This document shows, piece by piece, positions 41,529 to 49,415 of a stretch of DNA of 49,454 nucleotides. Source of the stretch: Terriglobia bacterium. Lineage in GTDB: Bacteria; Acidobacteriota; Terriglobia; JAIQFV01. The stretch spans positions 1 to 49,454 of the forward strand of contig JAQUPQ010000031.1 of NCBI GenBank assembly GCA_028716525.1, given 5' to 3'. The notes under the pieces were generated by a model. It ran no database searches and was not told where the DNA came from. It was given only the letters and a program-made list of their open reading frames with translations. Position numbers and translations under genes: made by a program. Numbering within the stretch: position 1 is the stretch's first letter; every line of letters starts with the position of its first letter.

Positions 41529-42086
41529 ATGGCCTTGGAGCAGGACCAACAGATCTCCGACATCGTCAAGCAGGAGCAGTCGCGTCTGCGCAACTTCATT
41601 CGGCGACGGGTGCCCGATCCGCGTGACGTCGAAGACATTCTGCAGGAGGTGTTCTACGAACTGGTCGAGGCCAACCGCCTGCTCATGCCTATCGAGCACA
41701 TTACGGGTTGGCTCTTTCGGGTGGCGCGTAATCGGATTACAGATCTGTTCCGAAAGAAGAAGCCCGAAGCTTTCGGCGATGTGGCTATCGAGCTAGAAGA
41801 TGGTGAGGAACTGCAGATCGAAGAACTGTTACCCTCGCCGGATGCCGGACCGGAAACGCAGTTCCTGCGACGCCTGCTTTTGGATGAGCTCGAACGGGCG
41901 GTCGTGGAGTTGCCGAAGGAGCAACGAGAGGTGTTTGTGGCCCAGGAGTTGGAGGGGTGCAGCTTCAAGGAAATTGCCGCCCGCACCGGCATCAATGTGA
42001 ATACGTTGATCTCCCGGAAACATTACGCAACGCGATATCTGCGCAAGAGATTGCAAAGTGTCTACCGTGAATTTTCGAAACCGTGA
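41529..42086 (+). CDS. ECF-type RNA polymerase sigma factor
   Basis: From the ATG at 41529, which has GGAG 5 bp upstream, the protein has 185 residues. Region 2 is VPDPRDVEDILQEVFYELVE (about 25-44) followed by GWLFRVARNRITDLFRKKKP; region 4 is LPKEQREVFVAQELEGCSFK (about 130-149) followed by EIAARTGINVNTLISRKHYAT, a standard helix-turn-helix. A short linker replaces region 3, as in ECF factors. An ATG at 41502 or the frame start at 41340 are possible but poorer. The next gene, 10 bp downstream, encodes a small membrane protein that may act with it. Confidence 0.87.
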   Translation: MALEQDQQISDIVKQEQSRLRNFIRRRVPDPRDVEDILQEVFYELVEANRLLMPIEHITGWLFRVARNRITDLFRKKKPEAFGDVAIELEDGEELQIEELLPSPDAGPETQFLRRLLLDELERAVVELPKEQREVFVAQELEGCSFKEIAARTGINVNTLISRKHYATRYLRKRLQSVYREFSKP

Positions 42087-42096
42087 GGAACTCAAT

Positions 42097-42501
42097 ATGA
42101 AACCGAGATGGAAGAGAATAGCCTGGATCGCTCCGTTGGGACTGCTGGGAATGGCCGTGTTCATTGCCATCGGCGGCGAAATCGTAAAACTGCTGTGGAA
42201 CTGGTTGTTGCCCCAGTTGTTTAACTGGCGTCAGATTACATTCTGGGAAGCCCTGGGGATCTTGCTGCTTTGTCGGATCCTCTTTGGCAGCCTGGGGCTC
42301 CACGGCGGCTCACGCTCCGGAATGCGCCAGCGTATGGTCGACCGGGTGGCGGACCGGATGGCCGAACGCTGGGAAGCGATGACGCCCGAAGAGCGGGAAC
42401 GATTCCGGCAACGCCTGCGCGAACGCTGTGGGCTGAACGTGTCTGCCGCCGAAACGCCACCCGGTGTAAACAGGAACAATGATGTGGCTCCGGAAAAATG
42501 A
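42097..42501 (+). CDS. Small membrane protein, possible partner of the ECF sigma factor
   Basis: The 134-residue product (ATG at 42097, ribosome-binding site GAGGAA) has two membrane segments (about 10-34 and 50-66) and a basic/acidic C-terminal helix with MTPEERERFRQRLRERCG (about 99-116). The gene starts 10 bp after the sigma factor and in the same direction, which is the usual place for an anti-sigma factor, but no zinc-binding ZAS motif is present. The MTPEERERFRQRLRER motif is also seen in periplasmic-sensor-like repeat proteins. Function is inferred only from position. Confidence 0.65.
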   Translation: MKPRWKRIAWIAPLGLLGMAVFIAIGGEIVKLLWNWLLPQLFNWRQITFWEALGILLLCRILFGSLGLHGGSRSGMRQRMVDRVADRMAERWEAMTPEERERFRQRLRERCGLNVSAAETPPGVNRNNDVAPEK

Positions 42502-42585
42502 AAGGTGCGATTTAAAACGATCCTAGGCACGGAAGAAGGCTGGATGGGGCGACACCTTTCATTCGATCTCCACTGAGGAGGCACA

Positions 42586-43317
42586 ATGGCCACTTATCCG
42601 ATCGAAGACTCACAACGCACCGCCGCAAAGGTCGCGGGATTTGCTTATTTGATCTCATTTGCACTCGTGGTTTTTGCTTTCTACGGTATCTATGCCCGCC
42701 TCAACGTGCCGGGCAATGCCGCGGAAAGCGCTCGTAATATTATGGCTCACGAACGCCTGTTTCGCTTCAGCATTGCCTGCGACCTGCTCTTCTGCGTCGG
42801 CACGGTAGTGGTGCTTACCGCCTTGTACGTGATTCTCAAACCGGTGAATCAGGGCCTGACTTTGGTGGCCACATTCCTCAGGCTGGTGTGGGCATTGATG
42901 TACCTTCTTATTCCCATTAATTTTTTTGGTGTTCTACGGCTTTTCAGCGGGGCGAGCTACTTGCAAGCATTTGAAGCGGAGCGATTGCAGGCTTTGTTGA
43001 GGCTGCACCAGCTGGCCGGTTTTGATGCCTATTACGTGGGCTTGCTGTTTTGGGGATTGGCATCCACCCTATGCAGTTACTTGTGGTTCAAGTCGAATTA
43101 TGTCCCCCGAGCCCTGGCGGCCTTTGGCATCATCGCGTCCGTATGGGCCGTGGTGTGCGCTTTTGTTTTTTTCATTTTCCCCGGATTCGGCGGCGCAGTG
43201 AACCTGTACTCCTTCGATGTACCCATCGGGGTCTTCGAATTGGCGTTGAGTTTTTGGCTGGTCTTTAAAGGATTAAGACCATTCCGGACTGTTGTGCCTG
43301 CTCCAACAACGGGTTGA
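42586..43317 (+). CDS. DUF4386-family integral membrane protein
   Basis: The 243-residue protein has about six membrane segments and the N-terminal signature of DUF4386: RTAAKVAGFAYLISFALVVF (about 10-29) with the ESARNIMAHERLFRFSIACDL stretch (broken here) after it. HQLAGFDAYYVGLLFWGL in the middle is also characteristic. A GGAGG site lies a few bases before the ATG. No function is established for the family to my knowledge. Confidence 0.82.
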   Translation: MATYPIEDSQRTAAKVAGFAYLISFALVVFAFYGIYARLNVPGNAAESARNIMAHERLFRFSIACDLLFCVGTVVVLTALYVILKPVNQGLTLVATFLRLVWALMYLLIPINFFGVLRLFSGASYLQAFEAERLQALLRLHQLAGFDAYYVGLLFWGLASTLCSYLWFKSNYVPRALAAFGIIASVWAVVCAFVFFIFPGFGGAVNLYSFDVPIGVFELALSFWLVFKGLRPFRTVVPAPTTG

Positions 43318-43399
43318 GCAAGACCTTTATAGGTGCCTCAGTGCGTGTTCAGCCAAATTGGAAAGTTGTCAGCCCACACCGATTACCGAGAATACTCCT

Positions 43400-44362
43400 A
43401 TGAGAGCAATTGTCTGTTACCGCTACGGTCCGCCCGAAGTTCTTAAGTGTGAGGAAATTGATAAGCCGATTCCTGCGGACGATGAAGTTTTGATCAAGGT
43501 TCGGGCGGCTTCGGTCAATCCGATGGACCGTCTCTTCCGGGGTACCTCTTACCTCGTTCGTATGTTGACCGGATTGCGGAGTCCCAAGAATATTCGACAA
43601 GGGCATGATGTGGCCGGCCAAGTTGAGGCGGTGGGCAAGTCAGTGACAAAGTTCAAACCCGGAGACGGGGTATTTGGGGCAAGCCTTGGGGCTTTCGGTG
43701 AATACGTATGCCCTTCGGAACGATCCGTGGTCTTGAAGCCGGCTCTCTTGACCAGTGAACAGGCGGCTGCGGTGCCTGTGGCCGGATTCACTGCATTGCA
43801 GGGTCTCCGGGACAAAGGAGGGATTCAGCCGGGGCAAAAGGTTTTGATCAACGGTGCATCGGGAGGTGTAGGGACGTTTGCTGTACAGATCGCGAAATCG
43901 TTTGGGGCTGAGGTCACCGCGGTATGCAGCACGAGGAATGTGGACCTGGTGCGATCCTTGGGCGCCGATCACGTCATTGACTACACCCAAGAGGACTTCA
44001 CGAGATGCGGGCAGCGGTATGACATCATTTTCGACTGCATCAGCAATCATTCGCTGTCCGCCTGCAGGCGCATCTTAAATCCCAAGGGCATATACCTCAT
44101 CGTCGGAGGGCCCAGCAATATGGCGTTCCTGCTGACACGCGTGCTCAAGGCTTTTCTGCTGTCGAGTTTCGTCAGCCAAAAGTTCATCTTTTTTGTCGCG
44201 AAATTGAAGAGAGAGGATCTGGAGATTTTAAGCAAACTTCTGGAGTCGGGCAAAGTTACACCGGTCATCGACAGGCGCTATACATTGAGCGAGGTCCCTG
44301 ACGCGATTCGTTATCTGGAAGAAGGACACGCTCGGGGGAAAATAGTCATTACCGTGAGCTAA
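43400..44362 (+). CDS. Zinc-independent MDR-family NAD(P)H oxidoreductase (quinone-reductase-like)
   Basis: From the ATG at 43400 the protein has 320 residues. N-terminal GroES-like fold: MRAIVCYRYGPPEVL, VRAASVNPMDRLFRG, GHDVAGQVEAVGKSV. The Rossmann loop is INGASGGVGTFAVQIAKSFGA (about 146-166, split), followed by GADHVIDYTQEDF. Catalytic-zinc Cys/His ligands of alcohol dehydrogenases are absent, so it is a quinone-reductase or enoyl-reductase type. The reading frame begins at 43292 but the start there overlaps the preceding gene. Confidence 0.88.
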   Translation: MRAIVCYRYGPPEVLKCEEIDKPIPADDEVLIKVRAASVNPMDRLFRGTSYLVRMLTGLRSPKNIRQGHDVAGQVEAVGKSVTKFKPGDGVFGASLGAFGEYVCPSERSVVLKPALLTSEQAAAVPVAGFTALQGLRDKGGIQPGQKVLINGASGGVGTFAVQIAKSFGAEVTAVCSTRNVDLVRSLGADHVIDYTQEDFTRCGQRYDIIFDCISNHSLSACRRILNPKGIYLIVGGPSNMAFLLTRVLKAFLLSSFVSQKFIFFVAKLKREDLEILSKLLESGKVTPVIDRRYTLSEVPDAIRYLEEGHARGKIVITVS

Positions 44363-44471
44363 AAGGACAAAAAGTTGGTGTCGTGCCGAGCCGTGGACGC
44401 GACGCTTTCAATGAGGATGGGATCGTTCATCAGCCTGATGCAGAGACACTCCCGTGAAGAAAGGAACCCTC

Positions 44472-44942
44472 ATGTTCAACCGCCTTTTTCCAAAGAGCTT
44501 TGACAATGAGTATCAAGGCTCCAAAATTGCCCTTTGGCTCTTTGGCGTAGTTTTGATTGTGAAGACCGGGATTAGTCTGGGTTGCATTTTCAATGGTCGC
44601 GTGGCGGCGAGTTCCGCCGATGGGATTCCCCTCGATACCTTTCCTGCACTGGCGGCACAAGCGGTGATTTCGCTCTTTGCCCTGTGGGGGGTCACCTTCC
44701 TGATGATCAGTCTGGTGTGTGTGTTGGTCTTGATTCGATATCGCAGCATGATTCCATTTATGTTTGCGCTGCTGTTGGTAGAACACCTGAGCCGAAGGCT
44801 GATTCTTCAGTTCCTCCCCATTGTCAGAACAGGGACCCCGCCTGGGTTTTATATTAACCTAGGCCTTTCTATCGCGATGATCGTGGGCCTGGCGCTTTCG
44901 CTGTGGAGAGTTCCCATGCGAAATGCCCAACAACCGATCTGA
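44472..44942 (+). CDS. Small membrane protein of unknown function
   Basis: From the ATG at 44472 (ribosome-binding site AAAGGAA) the protein has 156 residues with four membrane segments (about 20-40, 60-85, 88-108 and 125-148). Cys residues occur inside segments. Sequence such as FNGRVAASSADGIPLDTFP lies in the first extracytoplasmic loop. No family recognised. Confidence 0.6.
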   Translation: MFNRLFPKSFDNEYQGSKIALWLFGVVLIVKTGISLGCIFNGRVAASSADGIPLDTFPALAAQAVISLFALWGVTFLMISLVCVLVLIRYRSMIPFMFALLLVEHLSRRLILQFLPIVRTGTPPGFYINLGLSIAMIVGLALSLWRVPMRNAQQPI

Positions 44943-45050
44943 GTGGTGAAACGGAAACAAACAAGAAGAATTCCAATTTAATGTGCGTGCTTCGCAAGAG
45001 CATCAGGTATTGAAGTTAGGCGCCGGCAGCTGGACCAGGACATGAACACA

Positions 45051-45064
45051 AGGTCTCTGTCCCC
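45051..45064. repeat. Solitary decayed arm of the GGGGACAGACACCT element
   Basis: AGGTCTCTGTCCCC differs at one position from the right arm AGGTGTCTGTCCCC of the elements at 21512 and 45960. The expected partner upstream (CAGGACATGAACACA near 45036) is strongly degenerate. This looks like a decayed copy, about 900 bp from the intact second copy. Confidence 0.5.
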
Positions 45065-45145
45065 AAATCAGAATCGCATCTTTGTCCAAACCGTTTCGCT
45101 CCATGAATCGTCAAAGCGTTAAGTCTCAACCCTGAGGAGGGAAGC

Positions 45146-45535
45146 ATGCGTACACTTGCCACACTATTGGTCCTTGGAATTCTGTTGATTCTAGCTGTGG
45201 GCATCTCCAATTTCGGAGCCCCAGCAAACGGCGCTTCCGGTTGGAACAGTTCCCAGGCAGTAAATGCAGTTCGAGCCGTTAACACGCTTGAAATGAATTT
45301 CAAAGCGCGTGAGAAACATTATGCCGCGGCGGATCAACTTGTCTCCGCGGGCGACTCCACAAGCCGAATGGTTGAGAATCTGATTAAACCGAACCAGACC
45401 GGCTACGCTTTGATTATTTCTCCCAGTGCCGATGGGCAGCACTATCTGTTGTTTCTCAAGGCCTCTGATGTGAATAAGAAATCATTCTTCAGCGATGACA
45501 GCGGATTGATTTTCGAAGGATCCCCGATCCGGTAG
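45146..45535 (+). CDS. Small exported or membrane-anchored protein of unknown function
   Basis: The 129-residue protein has an N-terminal hydrophobic segment (RTLATLLVLGILLILAVGIS) that could be a signal or anchor, a helix (SSQAVNAVRAVNTLEMNFKA) and a beta-rich remainder ending DDSGLIFEGSPIR. The layout (hydrophobic helix, then a C-terminal GYALIISPSADGQHYLLF sheet) resembles minor pseudopilin-like proteins, but the prepilin cleavage motif is not present. An excellent ribosome-binding site (GAGGAGGGAA) precedes the ATG. Confidence 0.6.
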   Translation: MRTLATLLVLGILLILAVGISNFGAPANGASGWNSSQAVNAVRAVNTLEMNFKAREKHYAAADQLVSAGDSTSRMVENLIKPNQTGYALIISPSADGQHYLLFLKASDVNKKSFFSDDSGLIFEGSPIR

Positions 45536-45595
45536 TTTTTAAAATTCGACCCTGCCTGCGGTATACTGCCGCCCTCCCAGAAGACTAACGGGGCA

Positions 45596-45613
45596 TTCCG
45601 GCTGCGGCCGGAA
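45596..45613 (+). other. Short hairpin in the leader of the 45638 gene
   Basis: TTCCGGC (45596-45602) and GCCGGAA (45607-45613) form a 7-bp stem with a TGCG tetraloop, ending about 13 bp before the ribosome-binding site GAGGAG. Role unknown; it could stabilise the mRNA 5' end. Confidence 0.4.
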
Positions 45614-45637
45614 AATCCATTCACAGAGGAGATGTCT

Positions 45638-45952
45638 ATGCAGTTCGTGATAATCGCCAAGCACTCGCCTGAACACTGTCCGACTTCCAACGCCAAGATT
45701 CGCCAACTCATGAAGCAGGGCGCCGGCGAAATTCCCAATGTGGCGAAAAAACTCGGTGTGAAGATCGTGACCATCAATGTCTTCGGTCCCGACCACACGG
45801 TCATGGCGGTGATGGAAGCCAACGGCATTGAACCGGTTCGCGACTTCACCATGGAGAGTCGGCTGATCCAGTGGAACACCATTGCCATTCATGCTACCTG
45901 GACGATGGAGGAGGCTTTATCAAAAGCCGACGCCCTGCAGCCGATTTTCTGA
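45638..45952 (+). CDS. Small ferredoxin-fold-like protein (DUF3303/GYD-like)
   Basis: The 104-residue soluble protein begins MQFVIIAKHSPEHCPTSNAK. The ATG at 45638 is preferred over the one at 45632 because GAGGAG lies 6 bp upstream of the former and touches the latter. Predicted strand-helix order (FVIIAKHSP, KIRQLMKQGAG, KIVTINVFGPDHTVMAVMEA, RDFTMESRL) fits a ferredoxin-like fold such as DUF3303 or GYD proteins. The Cys-Pro in EHCPTSN and the His in GPDHT may be functional. No partner gene is apparent; the inverted-repeat element starts 7 bp after the stop. Confidence 0.55.
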   Translation: MQFVIIAKHSPEHCPTSNAKIRQLMKQGAGEIPNVAKKLGVKIVTINVFGPDHTVMAVMEANGIEPVRDFTMESRLIQWNTIAIHATWTMEEALSKADALQPIF

Positions 45953-45959
45953 GAAGAAC

Positions 45960-46020
45960 GGGGACAGACACCTATTACGACGTTATTCCGCCCCACGCAG
46001 AATGGGAGGTGTCTGTCCCC
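45960..46020. repeat. Inverted-repeat element GGGGACAGACACCT (copy 2)
   Basis: GGGGACAGACACCT (45960-45973) and AGGTGTCTGTCCCC (46007-46020) enclose a 33-nt loop unrelated to that of copy 1. The total length (61 nt versus 60 nt) and arms are conserved while the loop is not. It lies between the small protein gene ending at 45952 and the amidohydrolase gene, and could act as a processing or termination structure there. Confidence 0.8.
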
Positions 46021-46140
46021 ATTTCGACCTTGATATTCCCCCTTAAATAATCCCATTTCTGCGTTATAGTATTTGCCGCCTGAAGGCTTGATGGCGCTGT
46101 CAAAGAGTGTTTCTGAACCACAGAATCGGAGCCTTACACC

Positions 46141-47577
46141 GTGGAATCCATACTGTTCAAAAACGTTCTGCTCATCGCGACAATGAACGACCGGCGCGAG
46201 AAGATCTCCAACGGATATGTGTTCATTCGCGGGCCGGTTATCGAGCAAGTGGGAGCCGGAAAATTCGAAGGACAAGCCGATCATGTGATTGACGCCACAG
46301 GAAAAGTTCTCTTGCCGGGCTTTGTCAACACCCATCATCATCTCTATCAGACCCTGACGCGCAATGTGCCGGAGGTGCAAAACGTTCCTCTGTTCGATTG
46401 GCTGATGGGGCTGTACGAAATTTGGCGCGAGATCTCATTGGAAGGGTTTTACACCAGCGCCAAGGTGGGCATTGCGGAATTGCTGCTTTCGGGCTGCACG
46501 ACAACGACCGATCATCTTTATCTTGTTCCACGCCGCGTTGAGAGGATTCACGACGAAGAAATACGGGCGGCCAAGGAACTGGGCATTCGCTTTCATCCCA
46601 CGCGCGGCTCGATGTCGCGGGGAAAATCGCAGGGCGGCCTGCCGCCGGATGATGTCGTTCAAACGGAATCCGACATCATGAGAGATTGTGAGCGCGTGGT
46701 GCGCGATCATCACGATGGCTCGCGATTCTCCATGTGTCGCATTGCCTTGGCACCGTGCTCGCCGTTTTCAGTGACCGATGAATTGCTGCGCGCCACCCTC
46801 AAGTTTGCGCGGCAAAACAAACTGCGAGTGCATACGCATCTGGCGGAAACCCGGGACGAAGAGGAATACTGCCTAAAAATTTATGGATGCCGACCTGTGG
46901 AACTGATGCGGCGACTCGAGTGGTTGGGCGAGGACGTCTGGTTCGCGCACTGTGTTTATTTGAATCAGAAAGAAATCGAGTTATTTGCCAAAACCGGGAC
47001 CAGCGTGGCTCATTGTCCCAGCTCCAACATGCGTTTGGGAAGCGGCATTGCTCCCATCCGGCAGCTTGTCGATGCCGGCGCCAATGTCTCGTTGGCCGTC
47101 GACGGTTCGGCGTCCAACGACACTTCAAATATGTTGGCTGAGACTCGCCAGGCCTTGCTGGTGCATCGTTTACCCGAGGCGACGGATAAGAACACCTCTG
47201 CCGGTCGCGCAGCTCATGAAAACTGGTTCTCTGCAGAAGACGTTCTGTGGATGGCCACGCGCGGAGGCGCCAAGGCTTTGGGGTTTGGCGATGAGGTGGG
47301 CTCAATTGAGGCGGGTAAAGCCGCCGATTTGATTCTAATTGACACAAATCAAATCAGCTTTGCCGGCGCTCTGAGCGATCCTCTGGCAGCGTTGGTGTTT
47401 TCTCAAGCCTCAAACGCGGTGCACTCCACCATGGTGAATGGTAAAATGGTCGTCGAGGCGGGGCGCTTGGTCGGGGTGAATTTAGAAGGCCTGATTCAAT
47501 CGCAAAACCGCCTTGCGGCTGAAATTCTGGAGAAAGCCCGCCGCCGGAACTTAAACGAAGTGACAAGTGGCGAGTGA
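46141..47577 (+). CDS. 8-oxoguanine deaminase-like amidohydrolase
   Basis: This 478-residue cytosolic amidohydrolase has all metal and catalytic motifs of the guanine/8-oxoguanine deaminase branch: GFVNTHHHLYQTLTRNVP (about 60-77), VHTHLAETRDEEEY (about 230-243), WFAHCVYLNQKEI, VAHCPSSNMRLGSGIAP and LAVDGSASNDTSNM. 8-Oxoguanine deaminase converts 8-oxoguanine to urate. The start is a GTG with GGAG 8 bp upstream. Molybdenum-hydroxylase subunits downstream fit a purine catabolism role. Its last five residues (VTSGE) and stop lie inside a dispersed repeat arm. Cytosine/triazine-type deaminases are the alternative. Confidence 0.82.
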   Translation: MESILFKNVLLIATMNDRREKISNGYVFIRGPVIEQVGAGKFEGQADHVIDATGKVLLPGFVNTHHHLYQTLTRNVPEVQNVPLFDWLMGLYEIWREISLEGFYTSAKVGIAELLLSGCTTTTDHLYLVPRRVERIHDEEIRAAKELGIRFHPTRGSMSRGKSQGGLPPDDVVQTESDIMRDCERVVRDHHDGSRFSMCRIALAPCSPFSVTDELLRATLKFARQNKLRVHTHLAETRDEEEYCLKIYGCRPVELMRRLEWLGEDVWFAHCVYLNQKEIELFAKTGTSVAHCPSSNMRLGSGIAPIRQLVDAGANVSLAVDGSASNDTSNMLAETRQALLVHRLPEATDKNTSAGRAAHENWFSAEDVLWMATRGGAKALGFGDEVGSIEAGKAADLILIDTNQISFAGALSDPLAALVFSQASNAVHSTMVNGKMVVEAGRLVGVNLEGLIQSQNRLAAEILEKARRRNLNEVTSGE

Positions 47578-47786
47578 CAAGTGATTAGTGATGACTTTCC
47601 TTTCTTGACCGTTCTCTCCCGAGTGCATAATGAGAGAAATAGCTTGTCCTTTAGACTCAGAAGGAAGCAATCCCAGCTCTTCATTCGGGTGGGTGAACGA
47701 GATTTTGCCGCCCGATAATCATTACAATGCTCTAGTCACTTTTCACTCGTCACTCATCACTGGGCACTAATCACTCGCCACTTGTC
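47562..47786. repeat. Inverted repeat with GACAAGTGGCGAGTGA arms
   Basis: GACAAGTGGCGAGTGA (47562-47577) and its exact reverse complement TCACTCGCCACTTGTC (47771-47786) flank about 190 bp. Related units (AAGTGATTAGTGATGA after the left arm, CACTAATCACT and CACTCATCACT before the right) make each arm a small tandem of variants. The left arm forms the 3' end of the deaminase gene. The core has no gene; the next gene starts 28 bp after the right arm. Confidence 0.75.
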
Positions 47787-47814
47787 CATTTGTCTGAGGC
47801 CGGGAACAAGCGCC

Positions 47815-48693
47815 ATGTTAATGAATCTGCGAAAATACTATCGCCCGCGTTCGCTTGAAGCGGCGGTGCAACTGCTGAGCGCCAATCCGGCGCGATGTTT
47901 GGTGCTGGCAGGCGGGACCTATCTGGTTCCCTCGGGCCGGCGCGATGTCGAAGAGCTGGTGGACATCTCGGCGTTGAAGTTGAAGGTCATGAAACAGGAT
48001 GCGGCCGTGATCCGTATCGGCGCGACCGTAGCGCTGGAAACCATCATCGACAATCCCCGCATGCGAAAATTTGCCGGCGGAATTATGCGTGACGCCTGCC
48101 GTGCCAACTCCGCTTCGCGCATGATTCGAAATCAACGGACCCTCGGGGGCGAGATTTGCTCGCCGTTGATCTTCTCGGATGTGGCGCCGGTGCTCTCCGT
48201 TTTAGATTCCCGCGTCAAGTTCGTGAATTTCTCGATGGAAGAAAAGGAACTGCCGATCGCCGAATTTTGGGTGAATCTGGATCGACATCGCTCCAAAAAA
48301 GAGCCGCAGGGATACTTCTCGGGTTTGATTACCGAGGTGTCAATCCCGCTATTGCCAAAAACCTCCTCCGCGGCTTTTGAACGCATCGCGCAGATCCCGT
48401 CTCAGCCCAGTTTGTTGTCAGCGGCCGCCGTGATTCATTGGGGCGAAGGAGGCGTGTGTTCCGAGGCGCGAGTGGCCCTGGGTTCGTATCGAGGGCGTGC
48501 CGATCGGCTGGCGGCAGTCGAAGACGCACTCAAGGGAAAAGCGTTGACTCGAGAAAGCATTGAAGCCGCCTGCGGGACAAATTGGACAAGCCTGTCGCCG
48601 GTGAGCGACAACCGGGCGTCGGAAGCTTATCGCTCCGCCGCCGCTCCGTCGTTGGTCCGGCGCACGTTGGAACGGTGTTTGAAAGGCAAATAG
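47815..48693 (+). CDS. Molybdenum hydroxylase FAD-binding subunit (XdhB/CoxM-like)
   Basis: The 292-residue protein belongs to the FAD subunit family of xanthine dehydrogenase, CO dehydrogenase and relatives. FAD-site sequences: VLAGGTYLVPSGRRDVEEL (about 29-47), IRIGATVALETI, and NQRTLGGEICSPLIFSDVAP (about 106-125). The C-terminal CO_deh_flav_C region includes ALGSYRGRADRLAAVEDAL. The loop GGEICSP departs from the usual GGNLC/GGSLA. The reading frame starts at 47782, but ATG 47815 begins the conserved part. It is followed after 6 bp by the iron-sulfur subunit. Confidence 0.88.
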   Translation: MLMNLRKYYRPRSLEAAVQLLSANPARCLVLAGGTYLVPSGRRDVEELVDISALKLKVMKQDAAVIRIGATVALETIIDNPRMRKFAGGIMRDACRANSASRMIRNQRTLGGEICSPLIFSDVAPVLSVLDSRVKFVNFSMEEKELPIAEFWVNLDRHRSKKEPQGYFSGLITEVSIPLLPKTSSAAFERIAQIPSQPSLLSAAAVIHWGEGGVCSEARVALGSYRGRADRLAAVEDALKGKALTRESIEAACGTNWTSLSPVSDNRASEAYRSAAAPSLVRRTLERCLKGK

Positions 48694-48699
48694 AACCAT

Positions 48700-49365
48700 A
48701 TGGAACTGAACTTCACATTGAACGGCCGGCGACGCAGCTTTGATGTGGCTGCCAATACCACGCTGCTGTCGCTCCTGCGCAACGAAGCCGGGTGTCTTAG
48801 TGTCAAGCACGGTTGTGAAACCGGCGAGTGCGGCGCTTGTTGCATTCTTTTGGATGGCAAGGTAGTCAACTCCTGCATCCTTCTGGCGGCACAAGTGGAC
48901 GAGCGAGAAGTGTTCACACTCGAAGGTTTTCCCGGGTGGGTGGATTATTTGAAGCGCCTGAATGTTGGAACGGATGAACCCGCCAAAGTGTCAGCGGGTC
49001 CATCGGCTTTCCAGAATCCGGAAGCCTTCGCCACCGATCAAAATCCCGCCGAGTACGATCGGCTGCATCCCATCCAACAAGCCTTTGTGGACACTCATGC
49101 CATTCAATGCGGTTTTTGCACACCGGGAATGGTTCTTTCGGTGCTGGCCTTGTTCATTGGACGCGGATTGATCGACTGGCCGGCGCTAAATCCAAAAAGA
49201 AAATTCCGAATGGCGATGGTTCCGCCAAAGAAGAAACCTTTTCCGCCTCCGACCCTCGATGAAATTCGGGACGCATTGGCAGGAAATCTTTGTCGCTGCA
49301 CCGGCTATGTGAAGCCCATCGAAGCCGCCGTAGAAGCAGCCAAGAGGTTTGTGGAGTCGAAGTGA
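48700..49365 (+). CDS. Molybdenum hydroxylase 2Fe-2S subunit (XdhC/CoxS-like), with insertions
   Basis: This 221-residue protein carries both 2Fe-2S clusters of the family: plant-type C39-x4-C44-x2-C47-x11-C59 (CETGECGACC...NSC) and the helical site C137-x2-C140 (CGFCTPGM) with C198-x-C200 (CRCTGY). Typical family members have about 160 residues. The extra length comes from two inserts, about 81-120 (Pro/Ala/Asp-rich) and about 156-183 (with FRMAMVPPKKKPFPPP). The catalytic Mo-binding subunit would be expected next but is beyond the window end or elsewhere. Confidence 0.92.
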   Translation: MELNFTLNGRRRSFDVAANTTLLSLLRNEAGCLSVKHGCETGECGACCILLDGKVVNSCILLAAQVDEREVFTLEGFPGWVDYLKRLNVGTDEPAKVSAGPSAFQNPEAFATDQNPAEYDRLHPIQQAFVDTHAIQCGFCTPGMVLSVLALFIGRGLIDWPALNPKRKFRMAMVPPKKKPFPPPTLDEIRDALAGNLCRCTGYVKPIEAAVEAAKRFVESK

Positions 49366-49415
49366 AGTTGGTGTTTTGGAGAGTTGTGCGCAGGTTTATT
49401 GGAATTGGAAATGCT

